Program-made: the position numbers and the translations under genes
Source: Gordonia araii NBRC 100433
Lineage (GTDB): Bacteria; Actinomycetota; Actinomycetes; Mycobacteriales; Mycobacteriaceae
DNA length: 64,000 bases
Assembly: GCF_000241265.1 (NCBI RefSeq)
Contig: NZ_BAEE01000052.1
Coordinates: 1 to 64,000, forward strand
Reading direction: 5' to 3'
In this document: positions 1 through 7,666 of the stretch, piece after piece
How positions within the stretch are numbered: position 1 is the first letter of the stretch
Layout: the number at the start of each line of letters is the position of its first letter
Notes under the pieces: generated by a model
Told to the model about the DNA's origin: nothing
The model's database searches: none
The model's input: the letters and a program-made list of their open reading frames with translations, nothing else

Positions 1-39
1 AGTGAGCTTGAGTTCGATCGTAGATCTGTCGCGGCGGCA

Positions 40-59
40 CTGAGACCATCGAGTCTCAG
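40..59 (-). terminator. possible terminator hairpin after the EspC-like gene
   Basis: Arms CTGAGAC (40-46) and GTCTCAG (53-59) are perfectly complementary around a 6-nt loop. The hairpin lies about 30 nt past the stop codon of the minus-strand gene at 89-394. No U-tract follows, so terminator function is an inference. Confidence 0.35.
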
Positions 60-88
60 GCCGACCACGTGGCTGATTGAGGGCGCCA

Positions 89-394
89 CTACTCGTTGAC
101 GCCTAGCGCTCGGAAACGCTCTGCGGATCGGTCCTCGGCCCGACGGTATGCTTCGGCAGCTCTCTTCACCTGAGTTCCTAGTGCATCCAACTCCTCGGAG
201 ATTCCGTTCACGATGTCTTGCTGTTCGTGCGCGTAGCGTGCCAACCCGCGTCCCATGTCGCCACCCCGCATCGCCGTCGCACCATCCGACATCGTCGAGT
301 CGACTCGCAGTTTGGCCAAATCGTCGGAGATCTTCCAGAACTCCCGCCCGGCCCGCTCGACGTCGCCGGGCTCGACCGTCACCTCGTCCGCCAT
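89..394 (-). CDS. EspC-like (DUF2580 / T7SS target) small protein
   Basis: This 101-residue, mostly helical, soluble protein resembles the EspC / ESX-1 secretion-associated family (PF10824 type), which is structurally related to WXG100 proteins. What is visible is a conserved-looking N-terminal MADEVTVEPGDVERAGREFW segment, two predicted long helices rich in Ala, Glu and Arg, and a charged C-terminus. There is no signal peptide. Known members are secreted by or associated with type VII systems. No ESX core gene (eccC, mycP, esxA/B) lies in the window, so it is an orphan here. The start is fixed by a TACAAT -10 element ending 7 nt before the ATG, which predicts a leaderless mRNA. The family call rests on overall pattern and length, so it is moderate. 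Confidence 0.65.
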   Translation of the reverse strand: MADEVTVEPGDVERAGREFWKISDDLAKLRVDSTMSDGATAMRGGDMGRGLARYAHEQQDIVNGISEELDALGTQVKRAAEAYRRAEDRSAERFRALGVNE

Positions 395-401
395 GCGGCA
401 A

Positions 402-407
402 ATTGTA
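402..407 (-). promoter_or_regulatory. -10 element, leaderless promoter of the EspC-like gene
   Basis: Minus-strand TACAAT lies 7 nt before the ATG at 394. With the usual start about 7 nt after the -10, the mRNA would begin at the start codon. There is no Shine-Dalgarno sequence. Confidence 0.6.
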
Positions 408-440
408 TCTCAGCTTGCATCCATCCAACCGCACTCGAAT

Positions 441-491
441 GCCAAGAAGACCGGCCGCATCACCTCGGGGTGACACGGCCGGTCTGTTGGC
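441..491 (-). terminator. intrinsic terminator after rpsO
   Basis: The ten-base arms AGACCGGCCG (448-457) and CGGCCGGTCT (476-485) are perfect complements. They are extended by GCCAA (441-445) with TTGGC (487-491) after a small bulge. Read on the minus strand the stem runs into TCTTCTT and begins 10 nt past the rpsO stop codon. The symmetry could also stop transcription arriving from the other side. Confidence 0.75.
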
Positions 492-500
492 ATAGGCGTT

Positions 501-770
501 CTAGCGACGCAGGCCGAGGCGCTCGATCAGCGAGCGGTAGCGCTCGACGTCGACCTTGGCGACGTACTTGAGCAGGCGGCGGCGACGGCCGACGAGCAGC
601 AGCAGGCCGCGGCGGCTGTGGTGGTCGTGCTTGTGCTGCTTGAGGTGCTCGGTGAGGTCTTCGATGCGCTTGGTCAGCAGGGCGACCTGCGCCTCGGGCG
701 AACCGGTGTCGCTCTCGTGCAGGCCGTACTCGGCCAGGATGGTCTTCTTCTCGTCAGCGGTCAGCGACAT
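501..770 (-). CDS. rpsO: 30S ribosomal protein S15
   Basis: This is an 89-residue primary rRNA-binding protein of the small-subunit platform. The sequence has the full S15 signature: [20 protein letters not shown], the [12 protein letters not shown] turn and a basic C-terminus [11 protein letters not shown]. The ATG at 770 is chosen over a longer reading because family members start with MSLTxEEK-like sequence and GAAGGAG lies just upstream. In M. tuberculosis rpsO is followed by gpsI. Here the EspC-like gene follows, after a strong terminator, so rpsO looks monocistronic at its 3' end. ribF lies upstream on the same strand, beyond two intervening genes. Confidence 0.98.
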   Translation of the reverse strand: MSLTADEKKTILAEYGLHESDTGSPEAQVALLTKRIEDLTEHLKQHKHDHHSRRGLLLLVGRRRRLLKYVAKVDVERYRSLIERLGLRR

Positions 771-917
771 GGCTGCGCTCCTTCGTGTTTTCAGTACCGT
801 GTCCAAGGTCCTCCACCAGGAGGCGAGGTGCGCCACCACGGACTGCAGCAGCACCGAGGGGCCAATCTACCAGCGCCGCAGGTCGCGACCCAAATCCGGC
901 AGCCGCGGGCGCCCCCT

Positions 918-923
918 TACGAT
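918..923 (+). promoter_or_regulatory. -10 element, leaderless promoter
   Basis: TACGAT lies 6 nt before the ATG at 930. There is no Shine-Dalgarno sequence, which supports a leaderless start for the downstream membrane-protein gene. Confidence 0.55.
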
Positions 924-929
924 TTGTCC

Positions 930-1532
930 ATGCGCACGATCCTTCAGCTCATCGCCGGCACCGTCATCGGCGTCTTCCTGCTCGTCATCGGCATCGGACT
1001 GCTCGCCAACGACGGTGCCCCCGACTGCGGCGGGCGGAAGATGAGCCGCGACGACACGTGCGTCACCACCAAGCGAGGTAAGTCGACTACGCGCACCTAC
1101 GACCAGCAGAAATCCTCCGACCGCGGTGCGGGCATCGGAATGGTCGTGGTCGGCGGCCTGATGGCGCTGGGATCGGGCGGCTTCCTCATCGCCGGAGTCG
1201 TCGGCAGCCGTCGGAACAAGAACGCCGCCGGGGTCGCGGCATATCCGATGACGACCGATCCGCAGGCATACGGCCAGCACGGATATGCGCCGCAGCCCAG
1301 CTACGCCGCGCCACCCCGTCAGGCTCCGCAGGGTTACGCACCGCAGCCGGGCTTCCCCGCGCCCGCCGGTTTCACCCCGCAGCCGGGCTACGCGCCGCCG
1401 CCCGGACCATCCCAGGGCTACGGTTCGCCGCAAGGGTACGGCCCGCCACCTGGAGGCCAGCCGCCATTCGGGCCGCCGAATGGCCAGCAGCCTCCGCCCG
1501 GCCCGTTCTCGCCGCACACCCGCGGCCAGTGA
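930..1532 (+). CDS. two-TM protein with a Pro/Gly/Gln/Tyr-rich tail
   Basis: This is a 200-residue protein I cannot assign to a named family. Residues about 4-25 and 67-92 are hydrophobic membrane segments. The connecting loop is basic and polar and holds Cys33 and Cys44. If that loop is extracytoplasmic, the two cysteines could form a disulfide. Residues about 100-200 are low complexity, with repeated P-Q-P-G-Y / Y-G-P-P-P modules typical of disordered tails on actinobacterial cell-envelope proteins. The start is set by the TACGAT box 6 nt upstream. The gene is transcribed alone and ends 9 bp before the convergent stop codon of the next gene. Function is unknown. Confidence 0.7.
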   Translation: MRTILQLIAGTVIGVFLLVIGIGLLANDGAPDCGGRKMSRDDTCVTTKRGKSTTRTYDQQKSSDRGAGIGMVVVGGLMALGSGGFLIAGVVGSRRNKNAAGVAAYPMTTDPQAYGQHGYAPQPSYAAPPRQAPQGYAPQPGFPAPAGFTPQPGYAPPPGPSQGYGSPQGYGPPPGGQPPFGPPNGQQPPPGPFSPHTRGQ

Positions 1533-1541
1533 TGTCGAAGA

Positions 1542-2135
1542 TCAGCCGCTGACCGAAACGCCGCTTCCGCCCGACAGCGAGATCCACACCACGAGAGTGG
1601 CTATCGCCGCCACCAGAACGCCTGCGCCGATCGCCGCGCCGAGGGCGAGACGCGAACGCGAACGCGAACCGCCACCAGCGGCCAGGGTTCCACCGATGCC
1701 GACGCCCACGGCAGCAACGCCCACGACGATGAGCAAGGGCAGAGCCGGCATGAGCGAGGAGATCTCCGACAGCGGTGTCGACGCGCCGAGCTGTCGAGAA
1801 TCGAAGATCAAATGCGACCGGCCAACGACGGCCGCGAATGCCGCGACGAGAACGCCGGCGCCGGAACCGCAGGTGAGGATCAGTCCGGTCGACCGTCCGC
1901 CGATCGCGGCGATCCCGCCCGTGAGCATCACCAGTCCGAGGACAATGATCGCCCACCCCAGGCCGGGCGTGAGGTAGACGCCGTTGAAGTACCAGCCGAT
2001 ACCCGCCGGTTTGATGCCACCCAGGCCGATCGTCGCGAAGTCGAGCCAGGGCACGACGCTCAGCACCACCGCGACGACCCCGAGAATGATCGACGCGAAC
2101 CCGCAGATGACTTGCGCGAGACGCGGACCCGCCAC
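1542..2135 (-). CDS. multi-spanning membrane protein of unknown function
   Basis: This 197-residue very hydrophobic protein has four or five membrane segments, at about 8-30, 55-78, 82-104, 127-150 and 165-188. Between spans two and four a polar loop carries the sequence GRSHLIFDSRQLGAST. The start is GTG with GGAG about 8 nt upstream. It follows ribF by 5 bp on the same strand, so the two are probably co-transcribed, which may only reflect convenience of position. I recognise no catalytic motif or transporter signature. A small conserved actinobacterial membrane protein is the most that can be said. Confidence 0.7.
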   Translation of the reverse strand: MAGPRLAQVICGFASIILGVVAVVLSVVPWLDFATIGLGGIKPAGIGWYFNGVYLTPGLGWAIIVLGLVMLTGGIAAIGGRSTGLILTCGSGAGVLVAAFAAVVGRSHLIFDSRQLGASTPLSEISSLMPALPLLIVVGVAAVGVGIGGTLAAGGGSRSRSRLALGAAIGAGVLVAAIATLVVWISLSGGSGVSVSG

Positions 2136-2140
2136 CGCGG

Positions 2141-3109
2141 CTACTCCGCGTCCCTGGCGAGGATCACCCGTGTCCGGTCCACGTCGTCGGCGATGGCCTT
2201 GATGAGGTCGTCGACCGAATCGAAATGCTCCATCGGCCGGATGCGCTCCACGAAATCGACCGCGACGTGCTGCCCGTAGAGGTCAGCCTCCGTGTCGAGG
2301 ACAAAGGCCTCGACGGTGCGGGCGCGGCCGGAGAACGTCGGGTTGGTGCCGACCGAGACGGCGGCCTGGTACCGCTTGCCGTGCTTGACCTTGCCCACTT
2401 TCGCGCCGGGGCCAATCACCGTGAACCAGCAGGCGTAGACACCGTCGGCCGGGATCGCGGCATACATCGGCGGCGCGACGTTGGCCGTCGGGAAGCCGAG
2501 TTCGCGCCCTCGTCCGTCGCCTCGGACCACGACGCCCTCGACCCGATGCGGCCGGCCCAGCGCCTCGGCCGCCGACGTCACGTCGCCAGCGGCGACGCAG
2601 GAACGGATATAGGTCGACGAAAAGGTGACGGCGTGCTCGCCGAACAGCGAGATGGCCTGAACCTCGAAGCCGAACCGGGTTCCGAATTCGCGCAGCTTCT
2701 CCACGTTGCCCGCGGCCTTGTGCCCGAAGGTGAAGTTGTCGCCGACGACGACGTCGGCCGCATGCAGCGTCTCCACCAGAATGCTGTGGGCGAAGTCCTT
2801 GGGCGAACGCGAGGCGAGGGCCGGGGTGAACGGCATGACGCAGAAGACGTCGATGCCCATCTGCTCCGCCAATTCGGCGCGTCGCGTCAGGGTCGTCAGC
2901 TGCGGCGGGTGCGTTCCCGGCCGGACGACCTCGGCCGGGTGCGGATCGAATGTCATGAGCACCGACGGCAGGCCGCGTTCGGCGGCCGCCGTCGTCGCCG
3001 CTTTGATCAGCTGTGCGTGACCGCGGTGTACTCCGTCGAATACACCGATCGTGACCACACAGCGCCCCCAGTCAGCGGGGATGTCATCGAGACCTCGCCA
3101 TCGCAACAC
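2141..3109 (-). CDS. ribF: bifunctional riboflavin kinase / FAD synthetase
   Basis: This cytosolic enzyme phosphorylates riboflavin to FMN and adenylates FMN to FAD. The N-terminal half carries the nucleotidyltransferase motif VFDGVHRGH and a later TFSSTYIRS segment. The C-terminal half carries the kinase motif GRGRELGFPTAN and the EAFVLDTEADLYGQ region. The reading frame extends to a GTG at 3118. The GTG at 3109 is preferred because AAGGTG precedes it by 6 nt and the product then starts VLRWRG, as mycobacterial RibF proteins do. It runs into the membrane-protein gene 5 bp downstream. The order ribF next to a DtxR-type regulator matches M. tuberculosis Rv2786c-Rv2788. Confidence 0.95.
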   Translation of the reverse strand: MLRWRGLDDIPADWGRCVVTIGVFDGVHRGHAQLIKAATTAAAERGLPSVLMTFDPHPAEVVRPGTHPPQLTTLTRRAELAEQMGIDVFCVMPFTPALASRSPKDFAHSILVETLHAADVVVGDNFTFGHKAAGNVEKLREFGTRFGFEVQAISLFGEHAVTFSSTYIRSCVAAGDVTSAAEALGRPHRVEGVVVRGDGRGRELGFPTANVAPPMYAAIPADGVYACWFTVIGPGAKVGKVKHGKRYQAAVSVGTNPTFSGRARTVEAFVLDTEADLYGQHVAVDFVERIRPMEHFDSVDDLIKAIADDVDRTRVILARDAE

Positions 3110-3161
3110 TCCGTTCACCTTACTCGCCGTGTGGAAGCGAGAACCGGCGCCGCGGCATCAC

Positions 3162-3167
3162 TAGACT
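3162..3167 (+). promoter_or_regulatory. -10 element, leaderless promoter of mntR
   Basis: TAGACT ends 7 nt before the ATG at 3175, with no ribosome-binding site, as expected for a leaderless transcript in the short divergent ribF-mntR gap. Confidence 0.65.
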
Positions 3168-3174
3168 GAACGCC

Positions 3175-3861
3175 ATGCCACGCGGGAACGAACGGTCCGA
3201 GCTGACGTCGGTCGCCCAGGACTATCTGAAGGTCATCTGGACCGCACGAGAGTGGGGCGAGGTGAAAGTGACGACGTCGATGATCGCCGAGCGGCTCGAA
3301 GTCTCGCCGTCGACCGCGTCCGAGGGGATCCGCAAGCTCGCCGAGCAGGGACTGCTGGAGCACGAGAAGTACGGCGCCATCACCTTGACCGAAGAAGGCA
3401 GCCGGGCCGCGGTCGGAATGGTGCGCCGCCACCGGCTGCTCGAGACCTATCTCGTCTCCGAACTCGGATACAGGTGGGACGAGGTGCACGACGAGGCGGA
3501 GGTGCTCGAACACGCGGTCAGCGATCGGTTGATGGAGCGCATCGACGCGAAACTGGGTCACCCGCACCGGGATCCGCACGGGGACCCGATCCCCTCGCAG
3601 GACGGTGAGATCGCCAGCCCGGAGGTGTGTCTGTTGGCCGACCTCGCCGACGGTCAATCCGGCGTCATCGCCCGGATCTCCGACACCGACCCGGCGATGC
3701 TGCGCTACTTCGACGAGGTCGGCATCGCGCTGGACCGGTCGGTCCGCATCGCGGACAAGCGTCCCTTCGCCGGCACCACCACGATCAGCGTCGACGACGG
3801 GGAGCCGACCATCACGCTCGGCGACATCGCGACCCGCGCCATCTACGTCGCGACGAGCTGA
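3175..3861 (+). CDS. mntR: DtxR-family metal-dependent regulator (MntR/SirR type)
   Basis: This 228-residue DNA-binding repressor has an N-terminal winged helix (about 10-70, with VTTSMIAERLEVSPSTASEG as the recognition segment). The DtxR metal-binding and dimerisation region MVRRHRLLETYL ... DEVHDEAEVLEHAVSD follows. The C-terminal FeoA/SH3-like domain spans about 150-228. The length and the neighbouring ribF and rpsO match M. tuberculosis Rv2788, which represses manganese uptake genes. Whether this copy senses Mn or Fe cannot be read from the sequence. No target transporter lies nearby, so it must act elsewhere. The gene is monocistronic and converges with pyk. Confidence 0.88.
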   Translation: MPRGNERSELTSVAQDYLKVIWTAREWGEVKVTTSMIAERLEVSPSTASEGIRKLAEQGLLEHEKYGAITLTEEGSRAAVGMVRRHRLLETYLVSELGYRWDEVHDEAEVLEHAVSDRLMERIDAKLGHPHRDPHGDPIPSQDGEIASPEVCLLADLADGQSGVIARISDTDPAMLRYFDEVGIALDRSVRIADKRPFAGTTTISVDDGEPTITLGDIATRAIYVATS

Positions 3862-3907
3862 ACCGAACGCCGGGAGTGCGGCGACCGGGCCTCAGCCCCA
3901 CGCGACA

Positions 3908-5329
3908 CTAGTGATCCTGTTCCCCGATGCGGTGGACGTGGATGAGATTGGTGGAGCCGACCGTCGCGGGCGGCGCGCCCGCGACGATGACGACGGTGTC
4001 GCCCTGCGCCATCCGCCCGCTTTCGAGCAGGATCCGGTCCACCTCGTTGATCATGTCGTCGGTGTTGGCCACCCGCCCCACGATGAAGGTCTCGGTCCCC
4101 CAGCTCAACGCCAGCTGGTTGCGGATCTCCGGGATCGGTGTGAACGCGAGCAGCGGAAGCGCCGAATGAAGCCGTGCCAGACGTCGCACGGTGTCACCGG
4201 ATTGGGTGAACGCGACCAAGGCCTTCACCGCTAGCCGCTCGCCGATGTCGCGCGCCGCGTAGGAGATCACGCCGCGCCGAGTACGGGGCAGGTGATCCAG
4301 CGGAGGCACCGAGCGCGGGCCCAACTCGACGGCGCGACAAATCCGGTTCATCGTCGCCACGGCTTGCACCGGGTACTTTCCCACCGACGTCTCGCCGGAC
4401 AGCATGACCGCGTCGGCACCGTCGAGCACCGCGTTGGCGACATCGGAGGCCTCGGCGCGCGTCGGCCGGGAGTTCTCGATCATCGACTCCAGCATCTGCG
4501 TCGCGACGATGACGGGCTTGGCGTTCTCTCTGGCCATCTGGATCGCCCGCTTCTGCACCAGCGGAACCTCCTCCAGCGGCAGTTCGACGCCGAGATCGCC
4601 GCGGGCGACCATGATCGCGTCGAAGGCGAGCACGACCGCCTCAAGATTCTCGACCGCCTCCGGCTTCTCCAGCTTGGCGATGACGGGAACGTGGCGGCCG
4701 ACGCGGTCCATCACCTCGTGGACCAGCTCGATGTCGGAGGGACTGCGCACGAACGACAGCGCCACGAGGTCCACACCGAGATTCAGCGCGAATTCGAGGT
4801 CGGCGATGTCCTTCTCCGACAGCGCGGGGACGGACACGTTCATCCCCGGCATGGACAGGCCCTTGTTGTTGCTGACCGGGCCGCCCTCGGTAACCGTGCA
4901 GACGACGTCCGAACCGTCGATGTCGGTGACCACGAGCCCGACCTTGCCGTCGTCGACGAGGAGCCGGTCCCCGACCTGGGCGTCACGCGCAAGCTGCTTG
5001 TAGGTGGTGCCGCAGCGGTCGTGGTCGCCGATCACATCATCGACGGTGATGCGGACGGTCTCGCCGGTGTTCCACACCGCTCGGCCATCGCCGCCGAACT
5101 TGCCGAGGCGAATCTTCGGCCCCTGCAGATCGGCGAGAATGCCCACGGCTTTGCCCGTGTCGGCCGCGACCTCACGCACGAAGCCGTACATCGCCGCGTG
5201 ATCGTCGTGCGTGCCGTGGCTGAAGTTCAAGCGCGCGACGTCCATGCCGCTGTCGACCAGCGACTGGATCTTCTCGACGGAGGCGGTCGCGGGGCCCATG
5301 GTGCAGACGATCTTCGTTCGACGGTTCAC
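3908..5329 (-). CDS. pyk: pyruvate kinase
   Basis: Pyruvate kinase converts phosphoenolpyruvate and ADP to pyruvate and ATP in the last step of glycolysis. The 473-residue protein begins MNRRTKIVCTMGPATAS and carries the barrel motifs LNFSHGTHDDH, AKLEKPEAVENL (catalytic Lys) and MVARGDLGVELP. A complete C-terminal regulatory domain ends in THE-like motifs VSTDEE-free sequence typical of actinobacterial enzymes. The start is GTG, placed 7 nt after TACTCT, so the mRNA is probably leaderless. It lies 100 bp downstream of lgt on the same strand but has its own promoter. Placement after lgt is as in M. tuberculosis (pykA, Rv1617). Confidence 0.97.
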   Translation of the reverse strand: MNRRTKIVCTMGPATASVEKIQSLVDSGMDVARLNFSHGTHDDHAAMYGFVREVAADTGKAVGILADLQGPKIRLGKFGGDGRAVWNTGETVRITVDDVIGDHDRCGTTYKQLARDAQVGDRLLVDDGKVGLVVTDIDGSDVVCTVTEGGPVSNNKGLSMPGMNVSVPALSEKDIADLEFALNLGVDLVALSFVRSPSDIELVHEVMDRVGRHVPVIAKLEKPEAVENLEAVVLAFDAIMVARGDLGVELPLEEVPLVQKRAIQMARENAKPVIVATQMLESMIENSRPTRAEASDVANAVLDGADAVMLSGETSVGKYPVQAVATMNRICRAVELGPRSVPPLDHLPRTRRGVISYAARDIGERLAVKALVAFTQSGDTVRRLARLHSALPLLAFTPIPEIRNQLALSWGTETFIVGRVANTDDMINEVDRILLESGRMAQGDTVVIVAGAPPATVGSTNLIHVHRIGEQDH

Positions 5330-5336
5330 GCAGCCC

Positions 5337-5342
5337 AGAGTA
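5337..5342 (-). promoter_or_regulatory. -10 element, leaderless promoter of pyk
   Basis: Minus-strand TACTCT lies 7 nt before the GTG start at 5329, in the 100-bp gap after lgt. There is no Shine-Dalgarno sequence. Confidence 0.6.
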
Positions 5343-5429
5343 GACCGCTCCGCACCGGCGCCTCGCCGACACCTCGCCGCGACGATGAGCTGTCACAAAC
5401 CATTCACACCGGTGTCACGCGGCGCGGGC

Positions 5430-7589
5430 TCATGCCTTGTCGGAATCCACCGGATCGTCGTCTTCGGTCGTCTCGGGCGTTGCCTCGTCCTTCGGCTCCA
5501 CCGCCTCGTCGGCGTCGGCCTCCGGTTCTTCGCCGTCTTCGACGGAGGTGTCATCGACGGAGGTGTCGTCGACGCCGGTGTCATCGAGGTCGGCATCGTC
5601 CGCGACGGCCGGCTCGTCGGGCTCAGCCGGCTCGTCCGGCTTCTCCTCGGTGGGCTCGTCGGACTCGGCCGCCTTATCCTCGACCTCGGCTTCGGCTGAA
5701 TCGATGTCAGCGGTGTCGCCTTCGCCCGCGTTGTCGTCGCTATCAGCGCTCTCGGCCCCGTCACTTTCATCGGCGCCATCGGCGCTGTCAGTGTCCTCGG
5801 CTTCGACGGTCTCGTCAGCCGAGCTGTCGTCAGCCGACGTGTCGTCGGGTTCTGCCTCGGTATCGGCGGCCGGGTCCGCGTCGACGTGCTTCACGATGTT
5901 GGGCCGGTCGTCGGCGTCGGCGATGTCGTCACCCGACGCCTTCGCCTCCGACTCCGCGACGTCGTCCGTCGCATCGGGCTCGTCGCTTCCCGCGTCGGCC
6001 TCGACGACTTCGGCGAGCCTGTCCAGCGAGGCCAGCAGCGACTCGGAGGTGGTGCCGCGGGCCCGCTCGATGCGCTTCGTCTCGTCGCTGGACAGACGTG
6101 TCCAGTCGTAGGTGTGGGTCACGCTCGTCGTTTCCTCGTCGACCGGCTTGAGTTCCCACCGCCACAGATGGCCGGGCGGCGCCTTGTCGACCTCCGACGG
6201 CAGCCACGCGATGACACGGTCCTCGACGAACTCGACGACCTTGTTGTCGCGGACACGGCCGCTGGTGTTCGTCATCCGGAACGAATCGCCGACAGCGGTC
6301 ACGCGCTGCCCCTCGTCGGCCTCCTGCAGGTTCTCGTTCCCGTCGAAGCGCGGCTGCTGTGCGGGATCTGCGATGAGGTCGAAGATCGCCGAGGCCGGCG
6401 CAGCGATCTCCCGCGTCGCACTGACGATCCGAACGGCATCCTCGTCGACGTCTGCCGGTACGACCGAAGGCACGCTCGGCGCGGATTCGGGCACACTCGG
6501 CGCGGATTCGGGCACACTCGGCGCGGATTCGGGCACACTCGGCGCGGATTCGGGCACGGTCGGCGTGGATCCGGGCACACTCGGCGCGGAATCGGGCACA
6601 GTCGGCGCGGAATCGGGCACGGTCGGCGAATCGTCGGCCCACGGGTCGACGTAGCCGACCTTGCCCTCGGCGGCCAGCACCTCGGCGCGCTTCGGCCAGT
6701 ACATCGAAAGACCCAGTTCTCGTCCGCGCGGCGCGGCGAGGAAGTACGCCAGTGCGCACGCGAACACCACGACCGCGACGATCGAGTTGACGCGAATACC
6801 CATCCCGAACGGTTCCGAGGCGGGGTCGTCGCGGACCAGCTCGATGAAGAAGCGGCCGAAGCAGTAGCCCATCACGTAGAGGGCGAACAGCCGTCCGTGG
6901 CCGATCCGGAAGTAACGGTCCACCGCCACGAGCACCAGCACGAAGAAGACGTTCCACAGCAGTTCGTAGAGGAACGTCGGATGAACCGGGTCCGGGTGCA
7001 GGACGCTGGGATTGCCGGTGGAGACACCGGCCAGATTGTCGAGCTGGCCCGACGAGTTGACGCGCTCGAAGATCTGCAGACCCCACGGCAGGTCGGTCGG
7101 GCGCCCGAACACCTCCTGGTTGAAGTAGTTGCCGAGGCGGCCGATGGCCTGGGCGAGCAGGATCGGCGGCGCGATCGCATCGCCGAAGGCGGGCAGCTTG
7201 ATCCCGTAGCGGCGGCAGCCGATCCACGCACCGACGGCCCCCAGGGCCACAGCACCCCAGATGCCGAGGCCGCCGTCCCAGATCTTCAGCGCGTCGAGCG
7301 GCCCGCGCGTCGGGTCCAGGTCGGTGAAGTAGTACCGCCAGTCGGTCATCACGTGATAGGCGCGGCCGCCGATCAGACCGAACGGTACCGCCCAGATCGC
7401 GACGTCGAGCACCTCGCCGGGCTGACCGCCACGAGCGATCCACCGCCGCGATCCCCACCAGAGGGCGACGAAGATCCCGATGAGGATGCACAGCGCATAC
7501 GCGCGGATCGGGAAGGGGCCGACTTGCCATACGCCTTGCGGCGGACTGGGAATGAGGGCGAGAACCTGCGCGGTCGACACAACAGTCAC
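5430..7589 (-). CDS. lgt: prolipoprotein diacylglyceryl transferase with SRPBCC-like and acidic C-terminal extension
   Basis: Lgt transfers diacylglycerol from phosphatidylglycerol to the lipobox cysteine of prolipoproteins. Residues 1 to about 300 are a standard multi-spanning Lgt with GGRAYHVMTDW and the signature QAIGRLGNYFNQEVFGRP. The protein then continues to 719 residues, more than twice the basic family length. Residues about 319-373 are heptads of the VPESAPS type. About 389-527 look like an SRPBCC/polyketide-cyclase fold (REIAAPASAIFDLIADP through SLLASLDRLAEVV). About 530-719 is an Asp/Glu/Ser/Ala-rich tail. In known Lgt topology the C-terminus is cytoplasmic. The GTG start is 6 nt after TAGGGT. 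It sits downstream of trpA as in mycobacteria, whose Lgt also has an acidic extension. lspA is at 50964-51524. Confidence 0.93.
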   Translation of the reverse strand: MTVVSTAQVLALIPSPPQGVWQVGPFPIRAYALCILIGIFVALWWGSRRWIARGGQPGEVLDVAIWAVPFGLIGGRAYHVMTDWRYYFTDLDPTRGPLDALKIWDGGLGIWGAVALGAVGAWIGCRRYGIKLPAFGDAIAPPILLAQAIGRLGNYFNQEVFGRPTDLPWGLQIFERVNSSGQLDNLAGVSTGNPSVLHPDPVHPTFLYELLWNVFFVLVLVAVDRYFRIGHGRLFALYVMGYCFGRFFIELVRDDPASEPFGMGIRVNSIVAVVVFACALAYFLAAPRGRELGLSMYWPKRAEVLAAEGKVGYVDPWADDSPTVPDSAPTVPDSAPSVPGSTPTVPESAPSVPESAPSVPESAPSVPESAPSVPSVVPADVDEDAVRIVSATREIAAPASAIFDLIADPAQQPRFDGNENLQEADEGQRVTAVGDSFRMTNTSGRVRDNKVVEFVEDRVIAWLPSEVDKAPPGHLWRWELKPVDEETTSVTHTYDWTRLSSDETKRIERARGTTSESLLASLDRLAEVVEADAGSDEPDATDDVAESEAKASGDDIADADDRPNIVKHVDADPAADTEAEPDDTSADDSSADETVEAEDTDSADGADESDGAESADSDDNAGEGDTADIDSAEAEVEDKAAESDEPTEEKPDEPAEPDEPAVADDADLDDTGVDDTSVDDTSVEDGEEPEADADEAVEPKDEATPETTEDDDPVDSDKA
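6469..6633 (-). repeat. eight in-frame 21-bp repeats inside lgt
   Basis: Seven complete 21-bp units and an 18-bp eighth start at 6469, 6490, 6511, 6532, 6553, 6574, 6595 and 6616. Plus-strand units read GGCACACTCGGCG followed by CGGATTCG, with few substitutions. On the coding strand each unit gives seven residues of the form S-V-P-E-S-A-P. The unit is the same family as the intergenic arrays at 21482-21601 and 54478-54639, with the same sense-strand orientation (GCCGANNGTGCCC). Confidence 0.95.
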
Positions 7590-7595
7590 GGCCCA

Positions 7596-7601
7596 ACCCT
7601 A
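7596..7601 (-). promoter_or_regulatory. -10 element, leaderless promoter of lgt
   Basis: Minus-strand TAGGGT lies 6 nt before the GTG start at 7589. This gives lgt a promoter of its own downstream of trpA. Confidence 0.55.
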
Positions 7602-7614
7602 CCCAACGGGCCGA

Positions 7615-7643
7615 ATCGCACAGGCCCGGACGCTCGGTGCGAT
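7615..7643 (-). terminator. weak hairpin after trpA
   Basis: ATCGCAC (7615-7621) and GTGCGAT (7637-7643) pair with a 15-nt loop, 24 nt past the trpA stop. There is no clear U-tract, so termination here may be partial. Confidence 0.3.
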
Positions 7644-7666
7644 CGCAACCGGCGCCCGATGGAACC

